The translations under genes were made by a program, and so were the position numbers. Positions 18,856 to 27,457 of a stretch of DNA of 64,000 bases are shown here, piece after piece (positions within the stretch are counted from its first letter, which is position 1; each line of letters starts with the position of its first letter). A model generated the notes under the pieces. The model was not told the origin of the DNA. It made no database searches and saw only the letters and a list, made by a program, of their open reading frames with translations. The DNA is from Spirochaetia bacterium (GTDB lineage: Bacteria; Spirochaetota; Leptospiria; Turneriellales; JAOUOS01), in assembly GCA_029880265.1 (NCBI GenBank), contig JAOUOT010000002.1, forward strand, positions 181,353 to 245,352. The letters are read 5' to 3'.

Positions 18856-19524
18856 ATGCGCAAAATAATTTTGCTTATTTTTTTTTATCAACCGTTTTCA
18901 GCTTTCTTGTTCGCAGATACCCGCAAAGAGACTGTTCAATTAACTCTTCATAGAAATTCTGAAAAATATGTTCAAAAAATGAATATTGTCGAAGAAAAAG
19001 ATCATATTACAATAGATTTTTTTGACGAAAACGGAGAGTCTACCAAAACAATCTTATCGGGGCAAATGAAACCTCTTGAGGTTTTTTATTTTAACAAGAA
19101 AAAAGACGAGTATATGAAACTTTTTTTTAATTACGATAAAAAAGAAATATACTCAACCGGAAAAATTGAAGAAGAATATGATCTAGACGGCACAACTTAT
19201 GACGCGACAGGGGCGACATTTTATATTTTTTCAAAAATTCTGCCTGCGGCGGGAAAAAATTATAATTTTTATTTATTGCAAAGCAAAGAAGAAAGAGTTG
19301 TGCAAATGTATCTTCGTTATGTATCTACCGAAAATATATTCATAAACGGCGAAAATAAATTGGCGTTAAAATATGAAACCGGCCTTGAAAGCTCTATTTT
19401 ATCGCTTGTTTGGCCCTATAAATATTATTACTGGTTTTCAGCAGAAGACAAAAAATTTCTTCGATATAAAGGGCCATTCGGCCATGAAAACGAAGAAACA
19501 ACCGACGCATTATATGGGCGCTAA
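18856..19524 (+). CDS. secreted DUF3108-like protein
   Basis: 222 residues. The signal peptide (about 1-20) ends SAFLFADT. The mature protein is beta-rich with the outline of DUF3108 proteins: a paired-strand front (VQKMNIVEEKDHITIDFFD), a central YDATGATFYIFSKILP and a late strand ending in a tryptophan/tyrosine-rich YKYYYWFSAEDKKFLRYKG. The assignment is by pattern and tentative; function unknown. It is placed tightly between tig and miaB, overlapping miaB by 11 bases. Confidence 0.65.
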   Translation: MRKIILLIFFYQPFSAFLFADTRKETVQLTLHRNSEKYVQKMNIVEEKDHITIDFFDENGESTKTILSGQMKPLEVFYFNKKKDEYMKLFFNYDKKEIYSTGKIEEEYDLDGTTYDATGATFYIFSKILPAAGKNYNFYLLQSKEERVVQMYLRYVSTENIFINGENKLALKYETGLESSILSLVWPYKYYYWFSAEDKKFLRYKGPFGHENEETTDALYGR

Positions 19525-20860
19525 TCAAAAAAACTTTTTTATAGAAACCTACGGCTGTCAGATGAACGAGTACGACTCTAGGCTCGCCCAAAGCCTCTTA
19601 GAAAAAGAAAACGCGGTTAAAACAAAAACCGTCGAAGAGGCCGACATCATACTATTAAACACATGCGCCGTGCGCGAAAACGCTGTGAATAAAATCTTCA
19701 ACAGAATTCAATCTCTTGCCTATTTAAAAAAAAACGGCGCCAAAATAGGCGTCTTAGGATGCGTCGCCCAAAGCGTTAAAGATGAAATTTTTCAAAAAAA
19801 TATCCCCATCGATTTTATCATAGGCCCCGACTCTTTAAGAAATCTGCCTGAAATTTTAAACAACCCTCAAAAATCAAAACATCTCGAACTTTCAAAAGAA
19901 GAACTGTATGAAGATATAATCGAAGAGATGAAACCGCCCGAAGACGCCTATTATAACAAGCTTTCGGCTTTTGTCGCCATACAAAGAGGCTGTAATAACT
20001 TTTGTACCTTCTGCATTGTACCCTACACAAGAGGCAGAGAGAGGTCAAGAAACCCCGCGTCTATTATTCATGAAATAGATAAACTTTACAATGCGGGAAT
20101 CAAATCTGTAACTTTGCTCGGTCAAAACGTGAATTCATATAAATATGATGATTTTGATTTTTGCGGGCTAGTCGCAGAAATCTTAAACAAAACTAAAATA
20201 AACAGAATTTATTTTACGTCGCCCCATCCGAAAGATTTTCCCGAAAAACTTATTGATCTGATGGCAAATGAGCCGAGATTTATAAGCCAAATTCATCTGC
20301 CGCTTCAGTCGGGCAGCAATAAAATATTAAAACAAATGAAAAGAAACTACACGGCGGATGTATTTTTAAAACTGACAGAAGACATTCGAAACAAAGTAAA
20401 CGATATCTATTTGAGCACAGACATTATTGTGGGTTATCCGGGCGAAGAACACGAAGATTTTTTAGATACCCTCGAAATAATGGAAAAAGCAGATTTCGAT
20501 TCTGCTTTTATGTTCGCTTATTCTGAAAGAAAATATACTTTTGCTTCAAAAAAACATAAAGACAACGTTTCTCCCGAAGAGAAGCAAAACAGGCTTACGA
20601 TTTTAATTGATAGACAGCAAAATCGTTCTTTAGTAAAAAACAAATATCATATCGGCAGAACATTGAGCGTACTTGCAGAAAGCGTATCTAGAAAAAATGA
20701 AAAAGAGCTTATCGGCAGAGATTTAAGCGGCAGAAAAACAGTATTTTCGGTCGATAATATTTCTGAAAATGAAAGCTTAGAAGATAAATACGGCAATATT
20801 TATAAAATTAAAATAACGGGCGCGACAAGCTCAACTTTATTAGGAATCTTAGAAAAATAA
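19514..20860 (+). CDS. miaB: tRNA-2-methylthio-N6-dimethylallyladenosine synthase
   Basis: 449 residues from ATG 19514, which directly precedes the family start (FFIETYGCQMNEYDS); a start at 19484 is possible, and the frame further upstream is antisense-like filler inside the previous gene. The UPF0004 cysteines lie in ETYGCQMNE, LLNTCAVRE and VLGCVAQS. The radical-SAM CxxxCxxC motif is GCNNFCTFCIVPYTRGRE. A TRAM domain closes the protein. It holds two Fe-S clusters and methylthiolates A37 of tRNAs reading UNN codons. Confidence 0.96.
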   Translation: MGANQKNFFIETYGCQMNEYDSRLAQSLLEKENAVKTKTVEEADIILLNTCAVRENAVNKIFNRIQSLAYLKKNGAKIGVLGCVAQSVKDEIFQKNIPIDFIIGPDSLRNLPEILNNPQKSKHLELSKEELYEDIIEEMKPPEDAYYNKLSAFVAIQRGCNNFCTFCIVPYTRGRERSRNPASIIHEIDKLYNAGIKSVTLLGQNVNSYKYDDFDFCGLVAEILNKTKINRIYFTSPHPKDFPEKLIDLMANEPRFISQIHLPLQSGSNKILKQMKRNYTADVFLKLTEDIRNKVNDIYLSTDIIVGYPGEEHEDFLDTLEIMEKADFDSAFMFAYSERKYTFASKKHKDNVSPEEKQNRLTILIDRQQNRSLVKNKYHIGRTLSVLAESVSRKNEKELIGRDLSGRKTVFSVDNISENESLEDKYGNIYKIKITGATSSTLLGILEK

Positions 20861-20869
20861 ATATTTATT

Positions 20870-21724
20870 TTAATAGAAATTTTCTCTATAATCAGTACAA
20901 ATAATGGGCTGAAAATCGGTCATTTCTTTAAGACGCGATAAAATTCTTCCGCCAAATAAATTCATCTTATCAATTTCTTCGGGCTGTAAGTTTGACGTTA
21001 GTATAGTGGGCTTATCGGCCTCGTATCTGGCGTCAATTAAATCGTACAAAGTTCTTTGTTCCCATGCGGTATCGGCCTGAACCCCAAAGTCGTCTATTAC
21101 TAAAACGTCTTTATTCATTAAATCTTTGAAAATATCTTCACCCTTTCCGTATGCTTGTGAATCAAAACTGAATGTGGCCCTAATCTGGTTAAAAAAATCG
21201 CGCGTAATTTTTACGTAACGAACATTCATTTGATAACGCAAAATAATTTCATTTAATATCAGGCATGAAATAAAAGTCTTGCCCGAACCGGGGGCTCCGA
21301 AAAAGTAAAGACCTTTTACTGATTCGCTATTCAGTTTTTCAAGATGCATGATAAAATGCTGAGCATTATCTAAAGCAAGCGCCAGATTTTTCTCGATTTC
21401 TTTATCAGAGGCCTTTGTTTCAAACTCAAAAAGCCTGCGATATCTAAACCTTACGGGTATATTTGAATTTTTAAAAAGAAAATTGATTCTATCAATAGAT
21501 GCCCTCGTTTTTCTGCACGCGCAATTTTGCATTGTTCTGGTTTCATGGTTAAAAACCATATAGGGAGGTTTTTTATCGCAAATACAGGCTTCTTCTATAC
21601 AACGGCATACTTCGATAAAACTTACCTGACTTTTGCGATTCGCGACATTAAATATAATGCCCCTGTCTTCGCAAATTGAACATGCCGGCCTTTCATTATG
21701 CTTTATAATTTTGATTTCAGGCAT
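20870..21724 (-). CDS. DnaC/DnaI-like AAA+ ATPase with doubled zinc-ribbon N terminus
   Basis: 284 residues. The C-terminal two thirds is a helicase-loader type AAA+ domain: Walker A FGAPGSGKTFISCLI, Walker B VLVIDDFGVQ, sensor region ILTSNLQPEEI, arginine finger region GGRILSRL. The N terminus has eight cysteines in four pairs: C15xxC18, C40xC42, C47xC49, C68xC70. They form two successive units resembling the single zinc-binding module of DnaI/DnaC homologues. It probably loads the replicative helicase; an IstB-type transposition helper is less likely, since no transposase gene is adjacent. It stands alone. Confidence 0.82.
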   Translation of the reverse strand: MPEIKIIKHNERPACSICEDRGIIFNVANRKSQVSFIEVCRCIEEACICDKKPPYMVFNHETRTMQNCACRKTRASIDRINFLFKNSNIPVRFRYRRLFEFETKASDKEIEKNLALALDNAQHFIMHLEKLNSESVKGLYFFGAPGSGKTFISCLILNEIILRYQMNVRYVKITRDFFNQIRATFSFDSQAYGKGEDIFKDLMNKDVLVIDDFGVQADTAWEQRTLYDLIDARYEADKPTILTSNLQPEEIDKMNLFGGRILSRLKEMTDFQPIICTDYRENFY

Positions 21725-21937
21725 TATGAGAGATTAGTTTTTTGATACAAGACGTCAATCGTAATTGAAATTTCATTCCCTTAGTCTTTTGTAAATGATT
21801 TCAATTTTAGGGTCGCTGTGAGCGCGTTACGGGCATACAAACATTTGTACCTGTCTACCTATGTCACACCATAATTTGCATGAAATTTGAATAAAAATAA
21901 AAATTGCAAATATGATTCTTTTTTTATTCCTGAACAT

Positions 21938-23167
21938 ATGAATAAAATCACGGCAGATAGATTAAACAAGATAGAACCATCCCCCACTTTGGCGATAACG
22001 GCTCTTGCGGCCCAGCTTAAAGCCGAGGGAAAAGACATTATCGGCTTCGGCGCAGGCGAGCCAGACTTTGACACTCCAGAACATATTAAAGACGCGGCAA
22101 AAAAAGCCTTAGACGAAGGTTTTACCAAATACTGCGACGTTTCGGGTCTTCCTGACTTGAAAACCGCTATTTGCGATTGGTATAAGAATGAATACAATTT
22201 ATTATTTCAAAAAGATCAAATTATAGTAAGCACCGGCGGAAAACAGGCCCTTTACAATCTTTTTTTGTCAATAATCAATATAGGCGAAGAAGTAATTATA
22301 CCGGCACCCTATTGGGTAAGTTATAAAGATATGGTTATGCTCGCAGAAGGAAATCCGGTTATTGTACAGACAACTTTTACCGATGGCTACAAGCTTACGG
22401 CAGACGCCCTTGAAAAGGCGATTACTTCAAAAACAAAAGCAATCATATTGAACTCTCCGTCGAACCCTACCGGCGCTGTTTATTCTCAAGACGAGATGCA
22501 ACGTTTAGCCGCCGTTCTTGAAAAACACGAAAATATCTTAATTATTACAGACGATATCTACGACAGACTCTTATATGATGACCAAAAATTCTTCAATATT
22601 CCCATGGTATCAGAAAAACTTAGAGAACGCTCTATTATTGTAAACGGTTTTTCAAAAACATACTCAATGACCGGATGGCGTCTTGGCTACGCTTTAAGCG
22701 AGCGTACAGAAATTATCAAAGCCATGGCAAAACTTCAGGGGCAAAGCACGTCAAACGCTACAACATTTGCGCAAAAAGGGGCGATTGACGCTTTAACAAG
22801 TTCACAGTCATGCGTCGAAGAAATGAAAAGGGCCTTTGTAGAAAGAAGAGACTTTATAGTAGATTCTTTGTCAAAATGCCCCGGCATAAATGTCGTAAAA
22901 CCCGGCGGAGCTTTTTATGTTTTTCCCGATTTTGAAGAATTGTCAAAGTCAGACGGCTTTCTTAAGTTGAAAAAAGAAAATGCTGAAGAAACGAGCCACA
23001 GCAAGCTTCTTACAAAACTTTTACTTGAAAAATATCTTGTGGCTATTGTTCCCGGAATCGCCTTTGGTTATGATAACGGTTTTCGCATGAGTTACGCGAG
23101 CTCTCTTGATAACATAAAAAAAGGCATGGAAAGAATACATGAGTGCTTTAATAATCTTTATAAATAA
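21938..23167 (+). CDS. class I aminotransferase, aspartate aminotransferase type
   Basis: 410 residues or so from ATG 21938 (MNKITADRLNKIEPSPTLAI), the family's usual start; the 17 codons above it are not family-like. The PLP lysine is in VNGFSKTYSMTGWRLGY. Substrate and cofactor motifs include GFGAGEPDFDTPEHI, NSPSNPTGAVY and TDDIYDRLLYD. It is of the Ib subgroup that transaminates aspartate and often prephenate. The last part has a slightly long insert (DGFLKLKKENAEETSHS), still within the family range. It stands alone, convergent with the minus-strand paralogue array. Confidence 0.92.
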   Translation: MNKITADRLNKIEPSPTLAITALAAQLKAEGKDIIGFGAGEPDFDTPEHIKDAAKKALDEGFTKYCDVSGLPDLKTAICDWYKNEYNLLFQKDQIIVSTGGKQALYNLFLSIINIGEEVIIPAPYWVSYKDMVMLAEGNPVIVQTTFTDGYKLTADALEKAITSKTKAIILNSPSNPTGAVYSQDEMQRLAAVLEKHENILIITDDIYDRLLYDDQKFFNIPMVSEKLRERSIIVNGFSKTYSMTGWRLGYALSERTEIIKAMAKLQGQSTSNATTFAQKGAIDALTSSQSCVEEMKRAFVERRDFIVDSLSKCPGINVVKPGGAFYVFPDFEELSKSDGFLKLKKENAEETSHSKLLTKLLLEKYLVAIVPGIAFGYDNGFRMSYASSLDNIKKGMERIHECFNNLYK

Positions 23168-23174
23168 ACGGTTT

Positions 23175-23290
23175 TTTTTCTGTAACCCCTTTATATTCAA
23201 AGAGCAAAACGGTGATGCGCTTTTTTTTCTTTTTGAGCGTCAATATATAATTCTGCGATTACAGATATTATGAATATTTCTATCTTTATG
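23175..23290 (-). pseudogene. relic of a third TolB/CsgG-like paralogue
   Basis: Reading the minus strand gives a hydrophobic stretch (IFIISVIAELYIDAQ) then KEKK; a one-base shift continues RITVLLFEYKGVTE. This corresponds to the signal peptide and opening of the two intact paralogues upstream (EAQEEKKRIAVLPFEYGGG). The extra base is a G inserted after the run of eight A. No start codon remains, and everything beyond about 15 residues of the first domain is gone, with the aminotransferase end directly beyond. So the array once held a third copy. Confidence 0.7.
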
Positions 23291-23336
23291 TTTATATGTA
23301 ATCTTTTATATCTTGATATAAAAGATTACATATAAA
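23291..23336. repeat. 46-bp perfect palindrome
   Basis: Arms of 22 bp at 23291-23312 and 23315-23336 around a TT loop, with no mismatch (core tgtaatcttttatatc). It is nearly all A and T and lies between the convergent ends of the aminotransferase gene and the paralogue array, next to the relic of a third copy. It may serve as a bidirectional terminator, though it lacks a GC-rich stem, or be able to extrude as a cruciform. Confidence 0.8.
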
Positions 23337-23356
23337 TATTTATGACAATCGGTTTA

Positions 23357-24430
23357 TTAAAAATGCCAGCCTAATTTTATGCCAAACCAATAGGTTGGCT
23401 TCCAAATATTTATCCCTGTTGTTGTATCTATACTTTGCGACCCAGAATATAGGTTTGTATCGCCTATGGGAATATAATATTGTCCCTCTAAAGCTAGAGT
23501 AAATCCGTTTGCTGCAACAAATTCAAAACCGGCCGGAATAACCAGATCATAGAGTGTTCCATAATAGATCGGGGATGAAGAACTATAAATATCAAAATAA
23601 TAATCACCATTATATTCCCATTCACTTACGGCCAACAATAAACCAAAGTAAGGCGACCAACGGCTTGTCATACTTTTTCCCGAAAGAGAATATTTTGCTC
23701 CAAAATAATAATTACCCAAATTATCTGAATCTGGCGAAATTGAACCGCCTGCTTCGATACTTAAAGTTGGCGTCATAAACCAGTCTACAGAATAACCCGA
23801 AGAACCTCCTCCTATACCTAGCAGCCAAAAACTTACGCCAATAGTTTTATGTTCTCTTGTAGGATATTTACTGAGCATGATTTGTTCTCTTTCTTTTTGC
23901 CTTTCGTTTCTTGATTGTCGGTTTGATCCCCCGACATAATCGCCAAAACCGGTAAGTTTTCTCACCATGTCTTTAGCCGCTTGGGGAAAATCATTTTTAT
24001 TTTTTATTGTAACTTCCTGCGCTTTTTCATATTTTTGCGCGACTACATCTAATATCTTGCCGGTAATTGAAAACACCCCAAAGGCACCTGAAGCTTTACC
24101 GGTAAGCACTTTTTCACATTCAAGAGCGTTGCCTAAATCTATAATGCACTGTTCTGAACTGCAAGAACCTGAGCCGACGCCTTGTTTTTTGGATTCCAAT
24201 TTCATCATGTTCTCGATTTGATCGTTGCTTATGACTTCATATTGTTCGGTACCTATAAGAGCCGTACGAATTGAATCGGTGAGCCAGGCGGCTTCATCTT
24301 CTGTAAGCCCGCCGCCATATTCAAAAGGCAAAACAGCGATGCGTTTCTTTTCTTCTTGCGCCTCTGCCGCAAATGTAGCGGCAATCATTAATACTAATAC
24401 AATAAATTTCATTTTCATTTTCATTTTCAT
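23357..24430 (-). CDS. TolB/CsgG-like sensor domain fused to an outer-membrane barrel (paralogue A)
   Basis: 357 residues. The signal peptide is preceded by MKMKMKMK, encoded by four copies of ATGAAA; GGGAG lies seven bases before the first ATG, supporting that start. Residues about 27-160 resemble the TolB N-terminal/CsgG fold (KRIAVLPFEYGGGLTEDE, CEKVLTGKASG), with SCSSEQC carrying two cysteines. After an Arg/Gln-rich linker, residues about 195-357 are alternating strands ending YWFGIKLGWHF, an aromatic C terminus typical of outer-membrane barrels. The next gene upstream is a paralogue with a nearly identical front half. Function unknown. Confidence 0.78.
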   Translation of the reverse strand: MKMKMKMKFIVLVLMIAATFAAEAQEEKKRIAVLPFEYGGGLTEDEAAWLTDSIRTALIGTEQYEVISNDQIENMMKLESKKQGVGSGSCSSEQCIIDLGNALECEKVLTGKASGAFGVFSITGKILDVVAQKYEKAQEVTIKNKNDFPQAAKDMVRKLTGFGDYVGGSNRQSRNERQKEREQIMLSKYPTREHKTIGVSFWLLGIGGGSSGYSVDWFMTPTLSIEAGGSISPDSDNLGNYYFGAKYSLSGKSMTSRWSPYFGLLLAVSEWEYNGDYYFDIYSSSSPIYYGTLYDLVIPAGFEFVAANGFTLALEGQYYIPIGDTNLYSGSQSIDTTTGINIWKPTYWFGIKLGWHF

Positions 24431-24532
24431 TTTTATACTCCCATTATTTCGATTTAGTAATGATACTTTTTATTTCTTAAAGTGGATGACAAGCTTTTTT
24501 TAGGAGATATCTCATTTTTTAACTTCTTATTA

Positions 24533-25594
24533 TTAGATATGCCATCCGAGCTTTACGCCAAACCAGTATGTTTCTTTATCGATTAAAACATCTCCTGAGC
24601 CTGTATAAATGCTTTTATCTCCAATCGGTACATAATATTCTGCCTCTAACGTTAAAGAAAAACCATTTAGCGCCACAAATTCAAAACCGACTGGAATTAC
24701 CCATTCATAAATCGCTCCAGTAGATTCAGTAACATAATCATATGTATAATAATCATAAGGCTTATAATCCCACAAGCTTATCATCATAAAGGAACCTATA
24801 TATGGCGACCATCTTGCGGTTTTAGAGTTGCCGAAAAGAGAATACTTCATACCAAAAAAGTATGTTCCCACGCTTTCTAATTCATAATCGCTATAAGAAG
24901 AATATGAATAAATCGTCTTAAAACCAAGCCCTCCGCCGCCTTCTAAGCTAAACGTAGGCGTTATAAAATAATCAACGGCATAACCAAGGGTACCGCCCAT
25001 TCCCATTAGCCATATTCCAAAACCAAAATCATTTTTGTCTCTTGTGGGGTACCCTTCTCTCTCTTTTGTTCTTTGGCGCTTGGTATTTCTGGTATCTCTT
25101 GACGGGGCGCTAAAATCGCCAAAACCGGTAAGTTTTCTCACCATATCTTGAGCCGCCTGAGGAAAATCATTTTTATTTTTTATTGTAACTTCCTGCGCTT
25201 TCTCATATTTTTGCGCGACTACGTCTAATATCTTGCCGGTAATTGAAAACACCCCAAAGGCTCCCGAAGCTTTACCGGTAAGCACTTTTTCACATTCAAG
25301 AGCGTTGCCTAAATCGATAATGCACTGTTCTGAACTGCAAGAACCTGAGCCAACGCCTTGTTTTTTGGCTTCCAATTTCATCATATTCTCTATTTGATCA
25401 TTGCTTATAACTTCGTATTTATCGGTACCTATAAGAGCCGTACGAATTGAATCGGTGAGCCAGGCGGCCTCATCTTCTGTAAGCCCGCCGCCATATTCAA
25501 AAGGCAAAACAGCGATGCGTTTTTTTTCTTCTTGCGCCTCAACAGCGATAGTCATCATGCTAATTAAGATCATGCTTATTAATATCTTCTTCAT
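24533..25594 (-). CDS. TolB/CsgG-like sensor domain fused to an outer-membrane barrel (paralogue B)
   Basis: 353 residues. The signal peptide ends VEAQEE. The front domain (about 23-160) differs from that of paralogue A at only a handful of positions, and the DNA is almost the same. The linker and C-terminal barrel (about 185-353, ending YWFGVKLGWHI) share only the framework: SRWSPY/ARWSPY, EFVALNGFSLTLE, YYVPIGDKS. So the second half has diverged while the first was kept uniform, by gene conversion or strong selection. It is expressed first; paralogue A follows after 102 bases. Confidence 0.78.
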   Translation of the reverse strand: MKKILISMILISMMTIAVEAQEEKKRIAVLPFEYGGGLTEDEAAWLTDSIRTALIGTDKYEVISNDQIENMMKLEAKKQGVGSGSCSSEQCIIDLGNALECEKVLTGKASGAFGVFSITGKILDVVAQKYEKAQEVTIKNKNDFPQAAQDMVRKLTGFGDFSAPSRDTRNTKRQRTKEREGYPTRDKNDFGFGIWLMGMGGTLGYAVDYFITPTFSLEGGGGLGFKTIYSYSSYSDYELESVGTYFFGMKYSLFGNSKTARWSPYIGSFMMISLWDYKPYDYYTYDYVTESTGAIYEWVIPVGFEFVALNGFSLTLEAEYYVPIGDKSIYTGSGDVLIDKETYWFGVKLGWHI

Positions 25595-25770
25595 AATTTT
25601 TATTCTTCTATATGTTGAAATTTATACAATTTTAAATCCATATCATTTCATGGCCCGTATGTATATAACGTTACTTGCGAAACTCTAACTTGATTGGCAA
25701 CAATTTTTTTAATATATATAATCATTTATAAATTTTCAATTTTTTTTTTACTTTTATAGAATTTATTCTT

Positions 25771-26331
25771 TTAATTTTTCGCGCCTTTCAACTCTGCAAA
25801 AGTCTCTGCTATACGCTCTTTGCCCATTGTGCCGCGTACCTTTTTTAATATCTTTCCGTCTGATTTAATAAATACGGTCAACGGCAGAGCAAAAATATCG
25901 TATTTTTTTGATAAACCGACCGTATCAAACGCGCAGGGTATTTTCGTGTTTGTACTTTCTATCTTAAGCTTAAATAGATCAAACTTATCGTTTGTGCCTA
26001 TGCCCATGATAAAGAAATCTTTACCCATATAAGGCTCAAATGCGTCAAACATATACTTGCAGGTAGGGCAATAACTTGCCGTAAATAAAATAATAACGGG
26101 CTTGCCTCTTAAAGACGACAATGTCACCTCTTTATTCTTATATTCTTTATCGCCGTAAAAAAAAGTCAACGTAAAATCAGGCGCAAATTCTAAATCTTCA
26201 CCGCCTCCCGATTCTTTACATGAAGCAAAATATATAATGGGAAATAATAGAATTGATATAAGAAATAGTTTATTTTTTTTAAACTTTTGTAATAATAAAC
26301 AGTTAGAAACATGATTAATATAATTAAACAT
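25771..26331 (-). CDS. TlpA/ResA-like thioredoxin-fold lipoprotein
   Basis: 186 residues. A long N-terminal region runs to a signal helix and lipobox YFASC at about 37; no later start codon is available. The mature part is a thioredoxin fold of the AhpC/TSA-Redoxin type: FAPDFTLTF, LSSLRGKPVIILFTASYCPTC with active-site CPTC, and the cis-proline strand FALPLTVFIKSDG. A membrane-tethered disulfide reductase or oxidase is likely, for example in cytochrome c maturation; no partner is adjacent. Apart from the preceding small gene, neighbours are unrelated. Confidence 0.87.
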   Translation of the reverse strand: MFNYINHVSNCLLLQKFKKNKLFLISILLFPIIYFASCKESGGGEDLEFAPDFTLTFFYGDKEYKNKEVTLSSLRGKPVIILFTASYCPTCKYMFDAFEPYMGKDFFIMGIGTNDKFDLFKLKIESTNTKIPCAFDTVGLSKKYDIFALPLTVFIKSDGKILKKVRGTMGKERIAETFAELKGAKN

Positions 26332-26352
26332 TAATTTAAAGATTGATTCGCG

Positions 26353-26604
26353 TCACTTTTTTGACGAATATGCGCCCGCGCCCCAGCCCACAAGAGCTCC
26401 TAATACAGCGCCGCTTATTAAATGAACAATAGTCATGAGATCCCACCGAAGCCCCTGAAACCACCATGTTACAAACCAGAAACCAACAAGCAAGCCTGCA
26501 AAAGCGCCAATTAAAATTGAAACGACTATTTTACGTTTGTTTTTTTCAGGCAGGGGATTTATTTTTGCCCCGCACTCGGGACATTTTTTAGGATATTCGG
26601 TCAT
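26353..26604 (-). CDS. small zinc-ribbon membrane protein
   Basis: 83 residues. An N-terminal half ribbon CPECGAKINPLP, then two membrane helices (about 27-48 and 58-78), the second with a glycine-zipper look (SGAVLGALVGWGAGAY). No catalytic motif. It may be a small regulatory or structural membrane protein; I do not recognise a family. It lies 27 bases after the PstS-like gene and 21 before the TlpA-like gene. Confidence 0.62.
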   Translation of the reverse strand: MTEYPKKCPECGAKINPLPEKNKRKIVVSILIGAFAGLLVGFWFVTWWFQGLRWDLMTIVHLISGAVLGALVGWGAGAYSSKK

Positions 26605-26631
26605 ATTTTTATAAATCTAAAAATTAAAAGA

Positions 26632-27423
26632 CTACTTGTCAACTTTTATATGTTTTAATGAAGCGACAATATTTTGCCCTTCATCGGTGTATATAAAGTC
26701 AATAAAGTCTTTTACACGGCCCTTTGGCTCTCCCTTTACGACAACGGTATAATCTTGATAATAACCGTATTTTACAGGGAATGTCTCTTCATCAGGAAGC
26801 GCTCCCTCAATTGTCAGTACTTTTACGTCATTGCCTTCATATCCGTAAATTTGAACCCCTAAACCGCCCTCATTTTCTATGACAAGTTTATTGGTATCTT
26901 CAACGGCGTTTTCTTTTTTCTCGGGATAGATTCTTTCAATATTATCTCCAAGTTCAGCGGTTTGCTTTGAAAACTTTGCCGTAGTACAGGGCTGAAGCAA
27001 GGCGTTTTTAATGGGCAGATCTTTGCCGCCTACTTTTTTCCAGTTTTCTATGCCGCCAGACATAATTTCTTTTACCTGCGCTATCGTTAAATTATTTATG
27101 GGATTTTTTTTGTTTACAATAAGTACCGTAGGAGCTTTCGCCACAACCTGAACGTTTGTTCCTTTCGGAAGCGCATTGATATCAACTTCCAGCGTGGCCA
27201 CCCCGATATCTATTTCGCCTTTGACAGCTTTATAAACACCGGTACCGCATCCGGCAGATTGAATATCAAATTCAATGCCTGTTTTTTTCGTATAGGCCTC
27301 GGCCAGTTTTTCAGCAAGAGGTACGGTGCATGGGTCTCCGGCGATACTGATTGGTTTTTTGCCGCAGTTTAAGGCAAGAAAAAAAACCGTTAAAAAAATT
27401 GAATATAATTTAACCCGTTTCAT
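26632..27423 (-). CDS. PstS-like solute-binding lipoprotein
   Basis: 263 residues. The lipobox is LALNC at about 20. The mature part follows the PBP-like (phosphate/tungstate-binding) fold: ISIAGDPCTVPLAEKLAEAY, FDIQSAGCGTGVYKAVKGEIDIGVAT, VLIVNKKNPINNLTIAQVKEIMSG and a C-terminal VKDFIDFIYTDEGQ. Extra cysteines (SAGCGTG, LQPCTT) sit at ligand-loop positions usually held by S or T, so the ligand may differ from phosphate. No pstCAB genes adjoin. AAGGA lies about ten bases before the ATG, and a 17-bp palindrome sits further upstream. Confidence 0.82.
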   Translation of the reverse strand: MKRVKLYSIFLTVFFLALNCGKKPISIAGDPCTVPLAEKLAEAYTKKTGIEFDIQSAGCGTGVYKAVKGEIDIGVATLEVDINALPKGTNVQVVAKAPTVLIVNKKNPINNLTIAQVKEIMSGGIENWKKVGGKDLPIKNALLQPCTTAKFSKQTAELGDNIERIYPEKKENAVEDTNKLVIENEGGLGVQIYGYEGNDVKVLTIEGALPDEETFPVKYGYYQDYTVVVKGEPKGRVKDFIDFIYTDEGQNIVASLKHIKVDK

Positions 27424-27457
27424 GCGTTATTTTCCTTCTTTCAAGTAATATTCAGGC

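Noticed and set aside
20870-21724. IstB transposition helper
   Set aside because: Walker motifs fit, but there is no IstA transposase or terminal repeat, and the cysteine-rich front is of the helicase-loader kind.
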